Shown in pieces: positions 9,111-17,705 of a DNA stretch of 64,000 nucleotides. The notes below the pieces were generated by a model. The model was not told the origin of the DNA and made no database searches. It was given only the letters and a program-made list of their open reading frames with translations. A program made the position numbers and the translations under genes. Each line of letters begins with the position of its first letter. Position 1 is the stretch's first letter. Source of the DNA: Epibacterium ulvae (GTDB lineage Bacteria; Pseudomonadota; Alphaproteobacteria; Rhodobacterales; Rhodobacteraceae); NCBI RefSeq assembly GCF_018678075.1, contig NZ_JAHHIR010000033.1, forward strand, positions 62,001 to 126,000, read 5' to 3'.

Positions 9111-10306
9111 CGCCTGGTGGACCGGATATGTGCGGCCAGTTTCGCGGCCTCGGTATCGCTGTCATGACGCTCCAATACGCGCAGCCGCCCGACCTGCCCC
9201 ATCTCAGCCCGCCTATCAGTTGAAGTCTCCGCCAGCTCCAGGATCGCGCGCGCCAACTGCTCTTGATCCCCAGCCGGAACCATCCAGCCGGTCTGGCCGG
9301 GCACAACCAGCTCTGGCGTGCCCGCGATATAGGTTGCGATGACAGGACGCGCGGCGGCCATGGCTTCCATCACCACCATAGGAAGCCCTTCGGCAAAGGA
9401 GGGCATAACCAAGGCATGCGCCTGCGCCAATTGCGCCCGCACGCCAGCCTCATCCAGCCAACCGGTTAGGGTCACATTGTCCCCAATGCCGTGATGCGCA
9501 ATTGCGGCTTCCAGATCTGCGCGCAGATCACCATCACCAATCAAGTATAGCTGCGCCTTCGGCTGTGCCTTCACAACATCCGCAAACGCATGCACCAGCA
9601 CCATCTGGCCCTTTTGTTCAACAAACCGACCAATGGCTGCCAAACGCAGGTCGCCATCGGGCATTTCGGCAGGGTCAGCGAATTTTTGCGGCTCAATCCC
9701 GCAATGGACGATTTTGATCCTGTCCCAGGCGTCAAACTCGGCCCAACGGCTTAGCTGACTGCGTCCGAAACTGCTGATGGCCACAGTAAAAGCCGAAGCG
9801 TTGACCTTAGCGCCTAGGGACAAGGACTGGGGTACATCAAACTCCTCTGGTCCGTGGGCGGTGAAACTATAGGTTGGGCCACCCAAAAGATGCGCAAGCA
9901 TCGCAACAGCCGTGGAATTGGTGCCAAAATGCGCGTGCATATGTTCGCCCCCTTGGCTGGCGCAACGCTGTTTGACCCAAGCTGCCTCCCCCAAATAGAT
10001 CAGGTGCCGCAAAACACCGGTCGAGGACTGCCGTCCCATCGCGATGGCCTGTTTCAATACGGTCCCAAACCCCGGCTGTGTGACTTCGCGCAACAGCGCA
10101 CGTGCCAAGGCGCCCAAGCCCTTGGCCAAAACATACTCCGTCTTGGCGGCTTCGGCTGTGTCGCCATCGTCCACCAAGGGCGCATCGCTGGCGCGCATTG
10201 CAAGACGCGCAACCTCAAACCCTTGCCGCTCCAGAGCCTGAATTTCTCGTCGGATAAAAGAATGCGATGGCTGCGGGTAAGTGTTCAGAACATATACAAT
10301 TTTCAC
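9107..10306 (-). CDS. Family 4 glycosyltransferase
   Basis: A GT-B-fold glycosyltransferase of about 399 residues. It starts KIVYVLNTYPQPSHSFIRREI and carries the C-terminal GT4 donor-site block SFAEGLPMVVMEAMAAARP (Glu-x7-Glu) and GTPELV. I chose the GTG at 10306 because AAAGG lies 8 bases ahead and it directly precedes the conserved first beta strand; a TTG at 10369 would add 21 non-conserved residues. It is transcribed towards the GT2 gene and away from the flippase gene, from an intergenic region with a long inverted repeat. The sugar donor and acceptor cannot be read from sequence. Confidence 0.87.
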   Translation of the reverse strand: MKIVYVLNTYPQPSHSFIRREIQALERQGFEVARLAMRASDAPLVDDGDTAEAAKTEYVLAKGLGALARALLREVTQPGFGTVLKQAIAMGRQSSTGVLRHLIYLGEAAWVKQRCASQGGEHMHAHFGTNSTAVAMLAHLLGGPTYSFTAHGPEEFDVPQSLSLGAKVNASAFTVAISSFGRSQLSRWAEFDAWDRIKIVHCGIEPQKFADPAEMPDGDLRLAAIGRFVEQKGQMVLVHAFADVVKAQPKAQLYLIGDGDLRADLEAAIAHHGIGDNVTLTGWLDEAGVRAQLAQAHALVMPSFAEGLPMVVMEAMAAARPVIATYIAGTPELVVPGQTGWMVPAGDQEQLARAILELAETSTDRRAEMGQVGRLRVLERHDSDTEAAKLAAHIRSTRR

Positions 10307-10386
10307 ATCAACGGCCTTTGACAATATGTGCGCCGACCATACGCTACTCTGCGCTTTGAGCCGGTGCAAAATAATGCATCATATTA

Positions 10387-10424
10387 TCAATTGAATTCGC
10401 AAAAATCCCCGCGAATTCGATTGA
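10387..10424. promoter_or_regulatory. 14-bp inverted repeat in divergent intergenic region
   Basis: In the 231-base gap between the divergent GT4 and flippase genes, TCAATTGAATTCGC (10387-10400) is mirrored by GCGAATTCGATTGA (10411-10424): 13 of 14 positions match across a 10-base spacer. Arm centres are 24 bp apart, slightly over two helical turns, which suits a dimeric or tetrameric repressor or activator controlling both genes. It has no adjoining T-run, so a terminator is unlikely. Nothing else is recognised in 10307-10537 except a GAGGGA ribosome site before 10538. Confidence 0.6.
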
Positions 10425-10537
10425 TTTGTTTCCACAACACTACCAGCAAAGGATCAAGGCGCACATGGCCGCGTGGTCACGATTGACCCGCTTTTGCCGC
10501 ATGCCTAGCGTAAAGTGACGGAACGAGGGAATAGTTT

Positions 10538-11905
10538 ATGGCGAGTGTACTTGCGCGATTGCAGGGATCGGGGTTGATGGCCCGGGCGCTGCGGTCGGCG
10601 TCGTGGATGATTGTCGGATACGGCGGCGGTCAGGCCATGCGATTGGCCTCAAACCTGATCCTGACGCGTATCCTGTTTCCCGAAGCCTTTGGCATGATGG
10701 CCCTTGTGACCGTGATCGTCACTGGGCTTGTGCTGTTTTCTGATGTCGGCATTGGCCCCTCGATCCTGCAAAGCGATCGCGGAGATGACCCGGCCTTTCT
10801 GGACACCGCCTGGAGCATCCAAGTGGTGCGTGGACTGTGTCTGTGGGGCGTCACTTTCCTGCTCGCCTGGCCGGTGGCGCAGTTCTATGACGTGCCGGAT
10901 CTGACCTATATTTTGCCGCTGGCCGGGACCATGTTGGCGGTCGAGGGATTCAAAACCACCCGCATTGAAACAGCACATCGCCATCTGATGGTCGGACGGG
11001 TCACGCAGCTTGAACTGGCCAGCCAATTTGTCAGCCTCGCCCTTATGGTTGGTGTTGCCCTTCTCACCCAATCTGTTCTGGCGCTGGTACTTGGAACCGT
11101 GATGCAGTCGCTTACTTATGTGATGTTCACCCACATCAACCTGCCCGGACATCGCAACCGGTTTCACTGGGACAAGGCATCCGCTCGCGAGTTGATCGGA
11201 TTTGGTAAGTGGATTTTCCTGTCTACCGCTTTCTGGTTTGTTACGACCCAAGGTGACCGCGCGATCCTGGGTAAATTCATTTCGCTGGAAACCCTGGGCG
11301 TCTACAATATCGCGTTCTTCCTAGCGAGCTTTCCCATGGCGCTGGGGTATGCCGTCAATCAAAGACTGATGATCCCGGTCTACCGCGACGCGCTGGCGAA
11401 CGCAGATCACACCAGCCGCCGCAAACAACGCATGCTGCGCTTTGCGCTGTCAGCTGGCATCCTGTCGCTTGTGTGGATCATGGCCATCATTGGTCCGTGG
11501 CTGGTCGAACTGTTGTATGATGAACGGTATCATTTGGCCGGTGCCATTATCGTACCGCTCGCCCTCGCACTTGCTCCGGCCGTTATTGTCATGACCTATG
11601 ATCAAGCCGCCTTGGCTGCGGGTGATAGTAAGACCTATTTTATGGTCAGCGCGGCGCGCGCCATTTCGCAAACGGTCTTGTTCTTGTTCGGTGTCGCGTC
11701 CATTGGCCTGCCGGGCGGCATTGCGGCAATGGGTGCGGCGCTTTTGTTCACCTACCCGTTCATCATCGCGCTTGCCCTCAAACATAGGGTTTGGGATCCG
11801 CTTCATGACGGCATTATGGCTGGTTTGACCTTGGGTGTTGGTTATGTCGCCTTGCACATCCATTGGGATTTAATCGTTGCGATGGTCACAGCGTTGCGCC
11901 CGTAA
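10538..11905 (+). CDS. Wzx-type polysaccharide flippase (MOP superfamily)
   Basis: A 455-residue integral membrane protein made almost entirely of hydrophobic segments, about 12 by eye, matching the oligosaccharide-flippase layout and length. The N-terminal SASWMIVGYGGGQAMRLASN and the FPEAFGMMALV that follows are typical of this family. It would move undecaprenyl-linked oligosaccharide across the inner membrane. The start at 10538 has GAGGGA 7 bases ahead. It lies between glycosyltransferases and the Wzz/CpsD/initiating-transferase genes, so it most likely serves the same polymer. It ends 19 bases from the end of the convergent Wzz-type gene. Confidence 0.88.
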   Translation: MASVLARLQGSGLMARALRSASWMIVGYGGGQAMRLASNLILTRILFPEAFGMMALVTVIVTGLVLFSDVGIGPSILQSDRGDDPAFLDTAWSIQVVRGLCLWGVTFLLAWPVAQFYDVPDLTYILPLAGTMLAVEGFKTTRIETAHRHLMVGRVTQLELASQFVSLALMVGVALLTQSVLALVLGTVMQSLTYVMFTHINLPGHRNRFHWDKASARELIGFGKWIFLSTAFWFVTTQGDRAILGKFISLETLGVYNIAFFLASFPMALGYAVNQRLMIPVYRDALANADHTSRRKQRMLRFALSAGILSLVWIMAIIGPWLVELLYDERYHLAGAIIVPLALALAPAVIVMTYDQAALAAGDSKTYFMVSAARAISQTVLFLFGVASIGLPGGIAAMGAALLFTYPFIIALALKHRVWDPLHDGIMAGLTLGVGYVALHIHWDLIVAMVTALRP

Positions 11906-11924
11906 CCAGCGCAAAGGACCGGGT

Positions 11925-13190
11925 TCAAACGCGCGACTGTCTGGCTTTTTGCTGCAGCTTCCTGCGTCGTTTTATGGAACGCGCGTCGGTCTTCAACTCG
12001 GGAACAGACACAACCGGCATCAACCCGGTTTCGCGTTCCATCTGAGCTGCCGTGCGCAAGACAGGACGCATCAATTCCATGGCAAAGGCTGCGCAAATCG
12101 CAAAGATGAAGCCCGCAAAGCCCCCCATAATCGCGAGTTTTTTGCGCCCGCCACTGACCGGGAAGTCGGGCCAGGACGCGGCTTCGATGATGGTCAGCCT
12201 TTCGGATTGGCTGGTGTTTTCCAAACGAAATCCCACCTCAGCCTCGCTACGTCGTTCCACGATTGAGGCCAGTTGGTTCTGCAATTGCTGGATCTGGCGA
12301 TCAAGAGTCCCCAGCTGGCGCTCCACCTGCGGTGAGGTCTGCAAGGCCAATTCCAACTCGGCCTTTCGTTCGCTCAGCAATGTGTTCTGAGCATCCAGCG
12401 TCGCAATCTCTTCCTGCAGTTCCGCCAATTTGCGCCGCGCGGTTGCCGGGCGCTCGCCCTCGTTCACCTGATCCGCAGCGCGGCGCAGCGTGATCATCTC
12501 GCGTGCGATTTCCAACAGGCTCTGATTGAGTTGCGCAATCTCACCACGGCGCAGTTCAATCACGCCGGGTTGCGAGATGTCATGTTCAAACCGAAACTGG
12601 GTCACTTCATCTTCAAGACGCGCCAGTTCGTCTTTGATTGCGTTTTCTTTTTCGGCGAAGAACTCCAACGTCTCCCGCGCCTGTTGAATGCGCGTCTGAA
12701 CGCTCAGCTCCACCAACCTGGCGGCAAATTCATCAGCCACCTGCTGCGCCATCAACGGCGTGCCCATGGTCGCGGTGATCGTGAGCACCGAAATCGTGCC
12801 ATCGTCCGCAAAACCTTCACGTGCGGCAGCGACACCTGTGATGGAAATCGATTGGCGCATGTTCGTGACGATTTCCGACGCCTTCATGGCGGGCGTATCC
12901 GCATAGATGCCAAGCTTATCAACGATATCCAGCAGCATGCTACGGGTCATGAGGCGTTGTTCGATCAGCTGAATGCGCCGCGCGGAAGATCCATCAACAG
13001 TGGAGCGCGCCAGATCATCGGCGATCATGGGCTGGGTCACCTGGATCACGACCGCTGATTCATAAGTATGGTCGCGCTGCAACGCGACAAACACCGAAGC
13101 AATGCACCCCAAAAGAGTGACAGTCACAACGAGGCGCGCACGTCGGCGCACCATGTCGAGGAAATCCCGCAGTGTATAGATCGGACCCAT
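11925..13190 (-). CDS. Wzz/GumC-type polysaccharide chain-length and export protein
   Basis: A 421-residue polysaccharide co-polymerase. It has an N-terminal membrane helix (residues 17-37, LVVTVTLLGCIASVF), a periplasmic region with long heptad-rich coiled coil (about 165-300), the pre-C-terminal proline-glycine block ASWPDFPVSGGRKK, and a second membrane helix (about 345-367). The tail is short and basic with no kinase domain; the partner kinase-like protein is a separate gene upstream. It should set polymer length and help export. It is transcribed after the CpsD-like gene (122-base gap). No strong ribosome site is visible before the ATG. Confidence 0.88.
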   Translation of the reverse strand: MGPIYTLRDFLDMVRRRARLVVTVTLLGCIASVFVALQRDHTYESAVVIQVTQPMIADDLARSTVDGSSARRIQLIEQRLMTRSMLLDIVDKLGIYADTPAMKASEIVTNMRQSISITGVAAAREGFADDGTISVLTITATMGTPLMAQQVADEFAARLVELSVQTRIQQARETLEFFAEKENAIKDELARLEDEVTQFRFEHDISQPGVIELRRGEIAQLNQSLLEIAREMITLRRAADQVNEGERPATARRKLAELQEEIATLDAQNTLLSERKAELELALQTSPQVERQLGTLDRQIQQLQNQLASIVERRSEAEVGFRLENTSQSERLTIIEAASWPDFPVSGGRKKLAIMGGFAGFIFAICAAFAMELMRPVLRTAAQMERETGLMPVVSVPELKTDARSIKRRRKLQQKARQSRV

Positions 13191-13312
13191 TGCGATACTC
13201 TAAAACCGGTTAGTGGACGCAGCCACATCGAACCTGCAGCAGCATGGCCCTGTTGGACCACGGCAAACAGGCGAAACTATGACAAAACCGGGAAGAGTTT
13301 CAAACCCTGCGC

Positions 13313-14176
13313 TTAATCCGCGCGCGCACGGTTCAATACAACGCCAAGCAATTGCGTATGGCCGGCCAGGATTTTTTCACAGGCCGCCAGATCCTTGGCA
13401 GTGGTGCGGGTGCCATCCGCCACAAGAAGAACGCCATCCACCTGCGGCAAAAACGCGGTCAGATCATCGTGTTCCAGCACGGGCGGAAGGTCAAACAAGG
13501 CCACATCCGCGCGGCTGTCTGTCATCATCGTGTCGATGGCTTTGCTGGTGGTTGGATTTTGCAGAATCTCCGAACCAGAGACTTTGCCAGCCCGGTTAAG
13601 GCCAACCGACAAGCCGTCAGACAACCGCATCAGATGGCGATGGGCCGGAACCCGTCCCGACAGGAAACCAACCATGTCACCATCATCGGACAATGCCAGC
13701 GCACGGGCGACATTTGGTTTGCGGAAGTTCATATCCATCACGATGGTGCGCGAATTGGGAACACGTGCCAAACCCTGCGCAAGATTGACCGTCATCCAGG
13801 TGGCTCCGCACCCGCTGGTCGGGGCTGCAATCGCCACACGACGCCACCCTTGGGCGCGCAGGGTATGCAACAGCCGTGTGCGCAGCAGATCAATGGCTTT
13901 TGCGCTTTCGGTGTCGCGGAAGCGATCCACCAGCGGCAAGGCCCGGCGCACCACTTGCGCCGCGTCGATTTTGCCGACACGCAGACGGCTCCACACTGGG
14001 GTCCGCGGGTCTTCGACTGGCTCACGCACGGGCAGCTTAGCTTCTGGTTCCATCAAGATTTCGGGGGCGCGTTCGATCGCCATTGCCGGAGGCTCCACAG
14101 CGATAGGGCCAGATGGCGCAGTCTGCGAGGTGCGGCTGCGGCGGTGAAAACTCTTTATCTTTTTCGGCTCAGACAT
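13313..14176 (-). CDS. CpsD/CapB-like polysaccharide ATPase with altered Walker A
   Basis: A 287-residue P-loop protein of the CpsD/CapB/ParA-like family that partners Wzz-type proteins. The Walker A position reads APTSGCGATWMTVNLA: the invariant lysine is Ala125, while Thr126 remains. The Walker A' block MDMNFRKPNVA and Walker B-like ALFDLPPV are present. The C-terminus has no tyrosine cluster, so it is probably not an autophosphorylating tyrosine kinase of the Wzc type. The ATG at 14176 is chosen because GGAGGGGA lies 5 bases ahead; an ATG at 14287 would add 37 residues. I recall similar GCG(A/T)T loops in related bacteria, so this may be a lineage trait rather than decay. Confidence 0.82.
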   Translation of the reverse strand: MSEPKKIKSFHRRSRTSQTAPSGPIAVEPPAMAIERAPEILMEPEAKLPVREPVEDPRTPVWSRLRVGKIDAAQVVRRALPLVDRFRDTESAKAIDLLRTRLLHTLRAQGWRRVAIAAPTSGCGATWMTVNLAQGLARVPNSRTIVMDMNFRKPNVARALALSDDGDMVGFLSGRVPAHRHLMRLSDGLSVGLNRAGKVSGSEILQNPTTSKAIDTMMTDSRADVALFDLPPVLEHDDLTAFLPQVDGVLLVADGTRTTAKDLAACEKILAGHTQLLGVVLNRARAD

Positions 14177-14338
14177 GAGGCTCCCCTCCAGCGATGGATG
14201 CGCGCCTAGTTCTTGCTGCTCACCAATGTGGTCCGAATTACCCAATTCGCATAGGTCCTTCATCTTGAAATCTCCATGTCTTAACATCTTTAATCAGTTT
14301 GTTTCGCTGTCGAACGGCATTCGCGCCAGTTCGACGTC

Positions 14339-15106
14339 TCAATATCCGGTGCCACGCAGCACCACGCCCACAGTGCGCCGCATAATCTGCAAATCTTCGC
14401 GCAGGCTGACAAAGGACACATACTCCCGATCCAACAATTGTCGCGCGGCAAACCCACTTTCGTTGCGGGCAGAGACCTGCCATTTTCCCGTGATACCTGG
14501 ACGCATCGTGAAATAGGCATCGGAGCTGCCGTACATCTCAAGCTGGTCGGGCAACATCGGGCGGGGGCCAACCAGGCTCATGTCGCCCGTGAGCACATTC
14601 CAAATCTGCGGAAGCTCATCCAGCGAAGTCACCCGCAGGAACCGGCCAACAGGTGTGATCCGTGGGTCATTTTTCAGCTTTTGCGTCGCATCCCACTCCG
14701 CTCGCAACGCGGGATCCGCGTCGAGGTAATAGGCAAGCATCGTATCTGCCTGGCGCACCATCGTGCGAAGTTTAAGGATCGAAAAGACGCGTCCATTCCG
14801 ACCCAAGCGTTTCTGACGGTAAAACGGCAGACCACTTTCGACCCACAGGGCAACCGCACAGAGCGCAATAATCGGCACAACAAGAGGAAGCGCGGCAACC
14901 ACTAGCAAAAGGTCCAAACCACGTTTGCCGAGACGACCGTAAGCACCGCGACGCAACAGGCCACCGTAAAACCCGCTGGCCGCTTTTGGCATCGTTGCGG
15001 TTTGCGACGGGGCATCCGCACAGCCCGCTGCGCCCTGCAGCGATACTGCGTTGGTCTGTTGTCCGACAAAGGGCAACCCTTTGTCCCGCGCAAGCAAATC
15101 GTCCAT
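14339..15106 (-). CDS. Initiating undecaprenyl-phosphate sugar transferase (WbaP/ExoY type)
   Basis: A 255-residue bacterial sugar transferase that would load the first sugar phosphate onto undecaprenyl phosphate. It has one hydrophobic hairpin (GLDLLLVVAALPLVVPIIAL), then the catalytic region: PFYRQKRLGRNGRVFSILKLRTM, SLDELPQIWNVLTGDMSLVGPRP and MRPGITGKWQVSARNE. The ATG at 15106 has GGGGA ahead; the frame runs upstream to 15187 without conserved sequence. It is the first gene of the minus-strand series transferase, CpsD-like, Wzz, and its presence makes this a complete initiation, flipping and length-control set for an exopolysaccharide or capsule. Confidence 0.92.
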   Translation of the reverse strand: MDDLLARDKGLPFVGQQTNAVSLQGAAGCADAPSQTATMPKAASGFYGGLLRRGAYGRLGKRGLDLLLVVAALPLVVPIIALCAVALWVESGLPFYRQKRLGRNGRVFSILKLRTMVRQADTMLAYYLDADPALRAEWDATQKLKNDPRITPVGRFLRVTSLDELPQIWNVLTGDMSLVGPRPMLPDQLEMYGSSDAYFTMRPGITGKWQVSARNESGFAARQLLDREYVSFVSLREDLQIMRRTVGVVLRGTGY

Positions 15107-15442
15107 AAACAGTCCCCACCATTCCAACATTCGACGCACACACAAAAACAGGCCAGGCGCATGTTTGCCCCTGTGCACATCCCACAACGTGCGTGTCTGT
15201 CTAAAAGCCCGGAGGCGAACCTTCGAAATATCGTGGTTCGCTATCCGAAAATTGCGGCGAAATCTTCGTCTACTCTTTTACCTTAAATTTGAGACGCTTT
15301 TTGCGAAATACACTATACGGCTAGGTTACGGTTAATATTGGTTAAGATCACGTCTTACGATGTAAACAGTTTAACTTTTGTATAGGAATTGTTTCTAAAG
15401 CTTGAAAATAGATCATGAGGTTAAGCCCAACGAGCAACGACT
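15107..15442. other. AT-rich intergenic region upstream of the sugar transferase
   Basis: These 336 bases lie upstream of the initiating sugar transferase and downstream of the AraC gene, both on the minus strand, so they should hold the transferase promoter. They are clearly AT-richer than the flanks. I see a perfect short dyad TAAAC-A-GTTTA at 15363-15373 and repeated GGTTA words near 15323-15345, but no motif I can assign with confidence. Confidence 0.4.
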
Positions 15443-16531
15443 CTAATTCCTTTGGGCAGAATCTCTATCTGGTCTCACGGCGAATCCATGCAGGCTGCGA
15501 AATTGCCCTGGGGTCATCGCAAACCAACGTTTGAATGCATCCGTAAAACTACTTAAGCTCGCAAAGCCCAAAGCTTTGGAAATGCCTGACGGGGCCAACT
15601 CGGTGTCACACAAATAGCTTTTCGCTATTTCACGCCGGATTTCATCAAGAACTGAGAAAAAACGCAGATCCTGACTGCTCAACTCGCGGGACAAACTGCG
15701 TGCGCTCATTCCCAATTCCTGCGCCACACTTGCCTGGGTGAGTTTCTGGTCCGACAGATCACGATAGATGACGGCCTTCAGACGGAAATGTAACGTTTGT
15801 TCAAACGCTTCTTCGTCTGCGCGGTGGTGCGCAGCAAAATCTTCCATCAACCTATGCAAATAGGGATCAGCGCTGCGCATGCGCCGGGACAGATCGGACA
15901 GTTGAAACCGCATTTCAAGCCGTCCATTTTCTTTCTGAACCGGACAGCCCCAAAACCGGCTGCGTTTTTTTGTGGACGCAGTTTGCGGCAGATCCATCCA
16001 CACCGCCTTTGCTTCAAGCCCTTGTGCCCCGGACCTTGGCTTCAGATACATGCGAGCTGATTTCAACAAAAGCACAGATAAAAATTCCATGTATTGGTGA
16101 TGCGGCAACTGAGACGGCTCTTTTACGGTCCACACCAAATGGCCCAAATCGGAAAACTGGATATCCACACCATCGGTGTAGCACCGCACAGTGCGGCAAA
16201 AGGACAAAAAGAACTCCTGCACCGTTGGCGCTGTTAGCGCGCAATAGGCTGCAAGGCCAGTGGCGCGAAAATCCCGACGAGTCCCCATGATAGAGCCAAA
16301 ATCAGGGTCCTCACTCAAAAAGGCGCATCGCTCAAAAAAAGCGGCGATCTCGCGAAAGCTCAGCATTGGGTTTTCTTCAGTAAGAAATTCTTGAAAGGTC
16401 CGCCCGCCTATGGAAATCGCCGCGACATCTCGCCCACCCTCGATGAGACTGCGCGCAACCTCTTGTGCCGGAAGCGACAACCGCCGCCGGGGGACAACTA
16501 CGTCTGACATGTTTTCATAAACCTTCGCCAT
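15443..16531 (-). CDS. AraC-family transcriptional regulator
   Basis: A 362-residue regulator with an N-terminal sensing domain of the Arabinose_bd type (FREIAAFFERC, GLAAYCALTAPTVQEF) and a C-terminal AraC double helix-turn-helix: SVAQELGMSARSLSREL for the first recognition helix and SGISKALGFASLSSFTDAFK with RWFAMTPGQFR for the second. The ATG at 16531 follows GGGAG at 8 bases; a GTG at 16657 would extend the protein by 42 proline- and arginine-rich residues. It sits between the polysaccharide genes and the kinase-like pair; its ligand and targets are unknown. The 289 bases up to 16820 show no clear operator. Confidence 0.88.
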   Translation of the reverse strand: MAKVYENMSDVVVPRRRLSLPAQEVARSLIEGGRDVAAISIGGRTFQEFLTEENPMLSFREIAAFFERCAFLSEDPDFGSIMGTRRDFRATGLAAYCALTAPTVQEFFLSFCRTVRCYTDGVDIQFSDLGHLVWTVKEPSQLPHHQYMEFLSVLLLKSARMYLKPRSGAQGLEAKAVWMDLPQTASTKKRSRFWGCPVQKENGRLEMRFQLSDLSRRMRSADPYLHRLMEDFAAHHRADEEAFEQTLHFRLKAVIYRDLSDQKLTQASVAQELGMSARSLSRELSSQDLRFFSVLDEIRREIAKSYLCDTELAPSGISKALGFASLSSFTDAFKRWFAMTPGQFRSLHGFAVRPDRDSAQRN

Positions 16532-16820
16532 TTCCGGTGCTCCCACGGCCCGGCTGCCACTGTCGTCAAACAATGCTTGCGGACCTCTGATGCTTTCTGG
16601 CGGAAAACGCCGCCGTGGCGCTAACAATAGATTTTTCGGTAAAAAGAACGGGTCCACTGAAGCTCAGTCAGCTTTGACTTCTGCGCCGTGACATATCCAA
16701 AGGTATTCAAGTCGGGCCAGAAGGGCGATCCGATTGATACGGTGAACGGTCAGGAGTTTACCAAAAAGACGCAGGAATGTATGCCTTCTGCTTCGACGCA
16801 TCAGTGGGGTACGCAACGAT

Positions 16821-17705
16821 ATGGCGAGAGATTCGAATTCGGACAATTGGGTGGCTGCATCCTGCATGGGCCAGACTCTCACGTTGTGGCGCATGAACGG
16901 GCGCAGTGTCGTGGATCAAGTCGGTTTGACCTCTGCAGTAACGCCCACTGCTGCGGATGTGGCGGAATTCTTGTCCAAAACGGACTGGCCTACCGCACCG
17001 GTCTACGCCTGTGGATTGACGGATGCGCCCGTCGCCATGACACCCGCAAAAAGCGTGGAATTGGCGGTCCAACCCTCCACTTATGGCGATGTGGACGTTC
17101 TATCGGTACATTGTATTGCGCAGGCAAAGCCCGTCGGCCGCCTAGACAGCGCCGCCTGCCAGATCAACGGGTTTCTATCGCTCAACCCCGGTTGGGACGG
17201 CGTGATCTGTATTGTGCAAGAGCGCAGCTTTTGGGTGATGGTCAGCGCCAATGAAGTGGTCAGTTTCGACAGCACGCTGACGCCCAAACTCGCCCATGCG
17301 ATGGGCGCGCAGGACACGGTGGACACAAAGGTTTTGCAGGATGCTCTGCAGGATGGTCTGTCCCGACCCGAAGCTCTGGCCTCGCGGCTTAGCAGCGTGC
17401 AGTGGTCGGCGGATGCCAGCGCGCTCAAGGACAGCGACGCAGCATCCCAAACCTGGGGCGTTCTTCTGGGTGCTGAATTGGCCGCCACCCGGCCGTATTG
17501 GCTGGGTCAAAACCTTGCGTTGATCGCCGATCCTGCCAAATCTGCCATCTATCAATCCGCTTTTGACAGCCAATTTCTGCCCGTCACCGTAACTTCGGCT
17601 GAGCAGATGGTTTTAGCAGGTTTGGCGGCGGCTCGACACCGCCATCTCCGCGGACAAAGCCCGCTATCACGATCCAGAGATTGTCCCAATGGTTCGTGCA
17701 GTTAA
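16821..17705 (+). CDS. Degenerate 2-dehydro-3-deoxygalactonokinase-like protein
   Basis: A 294-residue protein with the length and general run of DgoK, a sugar-acid kinase of the ASKHA fold: GFLSLNPGWDGVICIVQERSF aligns with the family substrate-site region, and TSAEQMVLAGLAAA with its C-terminus. The catalytic signatures are eroded. The N-terminal DWGTSxLRxW phosphate-binding motif is NWVAASCMGQTLTLW, and the GTHSKW motif is replaced by VQERSFW. It is therefore probably not an active KDGal kinase. A second frame (17632-17769) stays open and protein-like after residue 270, so an end-of-gene frameshift is possible but not required. The 3' end overlaps the convergent next gene by 39 bp. Confidence 0.6.
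   Translation: MARDSNSDNWVAASCMGQTLTLWRMNGRSVVDQVGLTSAVTPTAADVAEFLSKTDWPTAPVYACGLTDAPVAMTPAKSVELAVQPSTYGDVDVLSVHCIAQAKPVGRLDSAACQINGFLSLNPGWDGVICIVQERSFWVMVSANEVVSFDSTLTPKLAHAMGAQDTVDTKVLQDALQDGLSRPEALASRLSSVQWSADASALKDSDAASQTWGVLLGAELAATRPYWLGQNLALIADPAKSAIYQSAFDSQFLPVTVTSAEQMVLAGLAAARHRHLRGQSPLSRSRDCPNGSCS

Noticed and set aside
13352-14209. Open frame of 285 codons antisense to the CpsD-like gene
   Set aside because: Histidine/glutamine-rich shadow sequence without motifs.
15323-15345. Possible CtrA-type site (TTAA-N6-TTAA)
   Set aside because: The CtrA consensus needs a 7-base spacer; here it is 6, and the stretch is AT-rich enough for chance matches.
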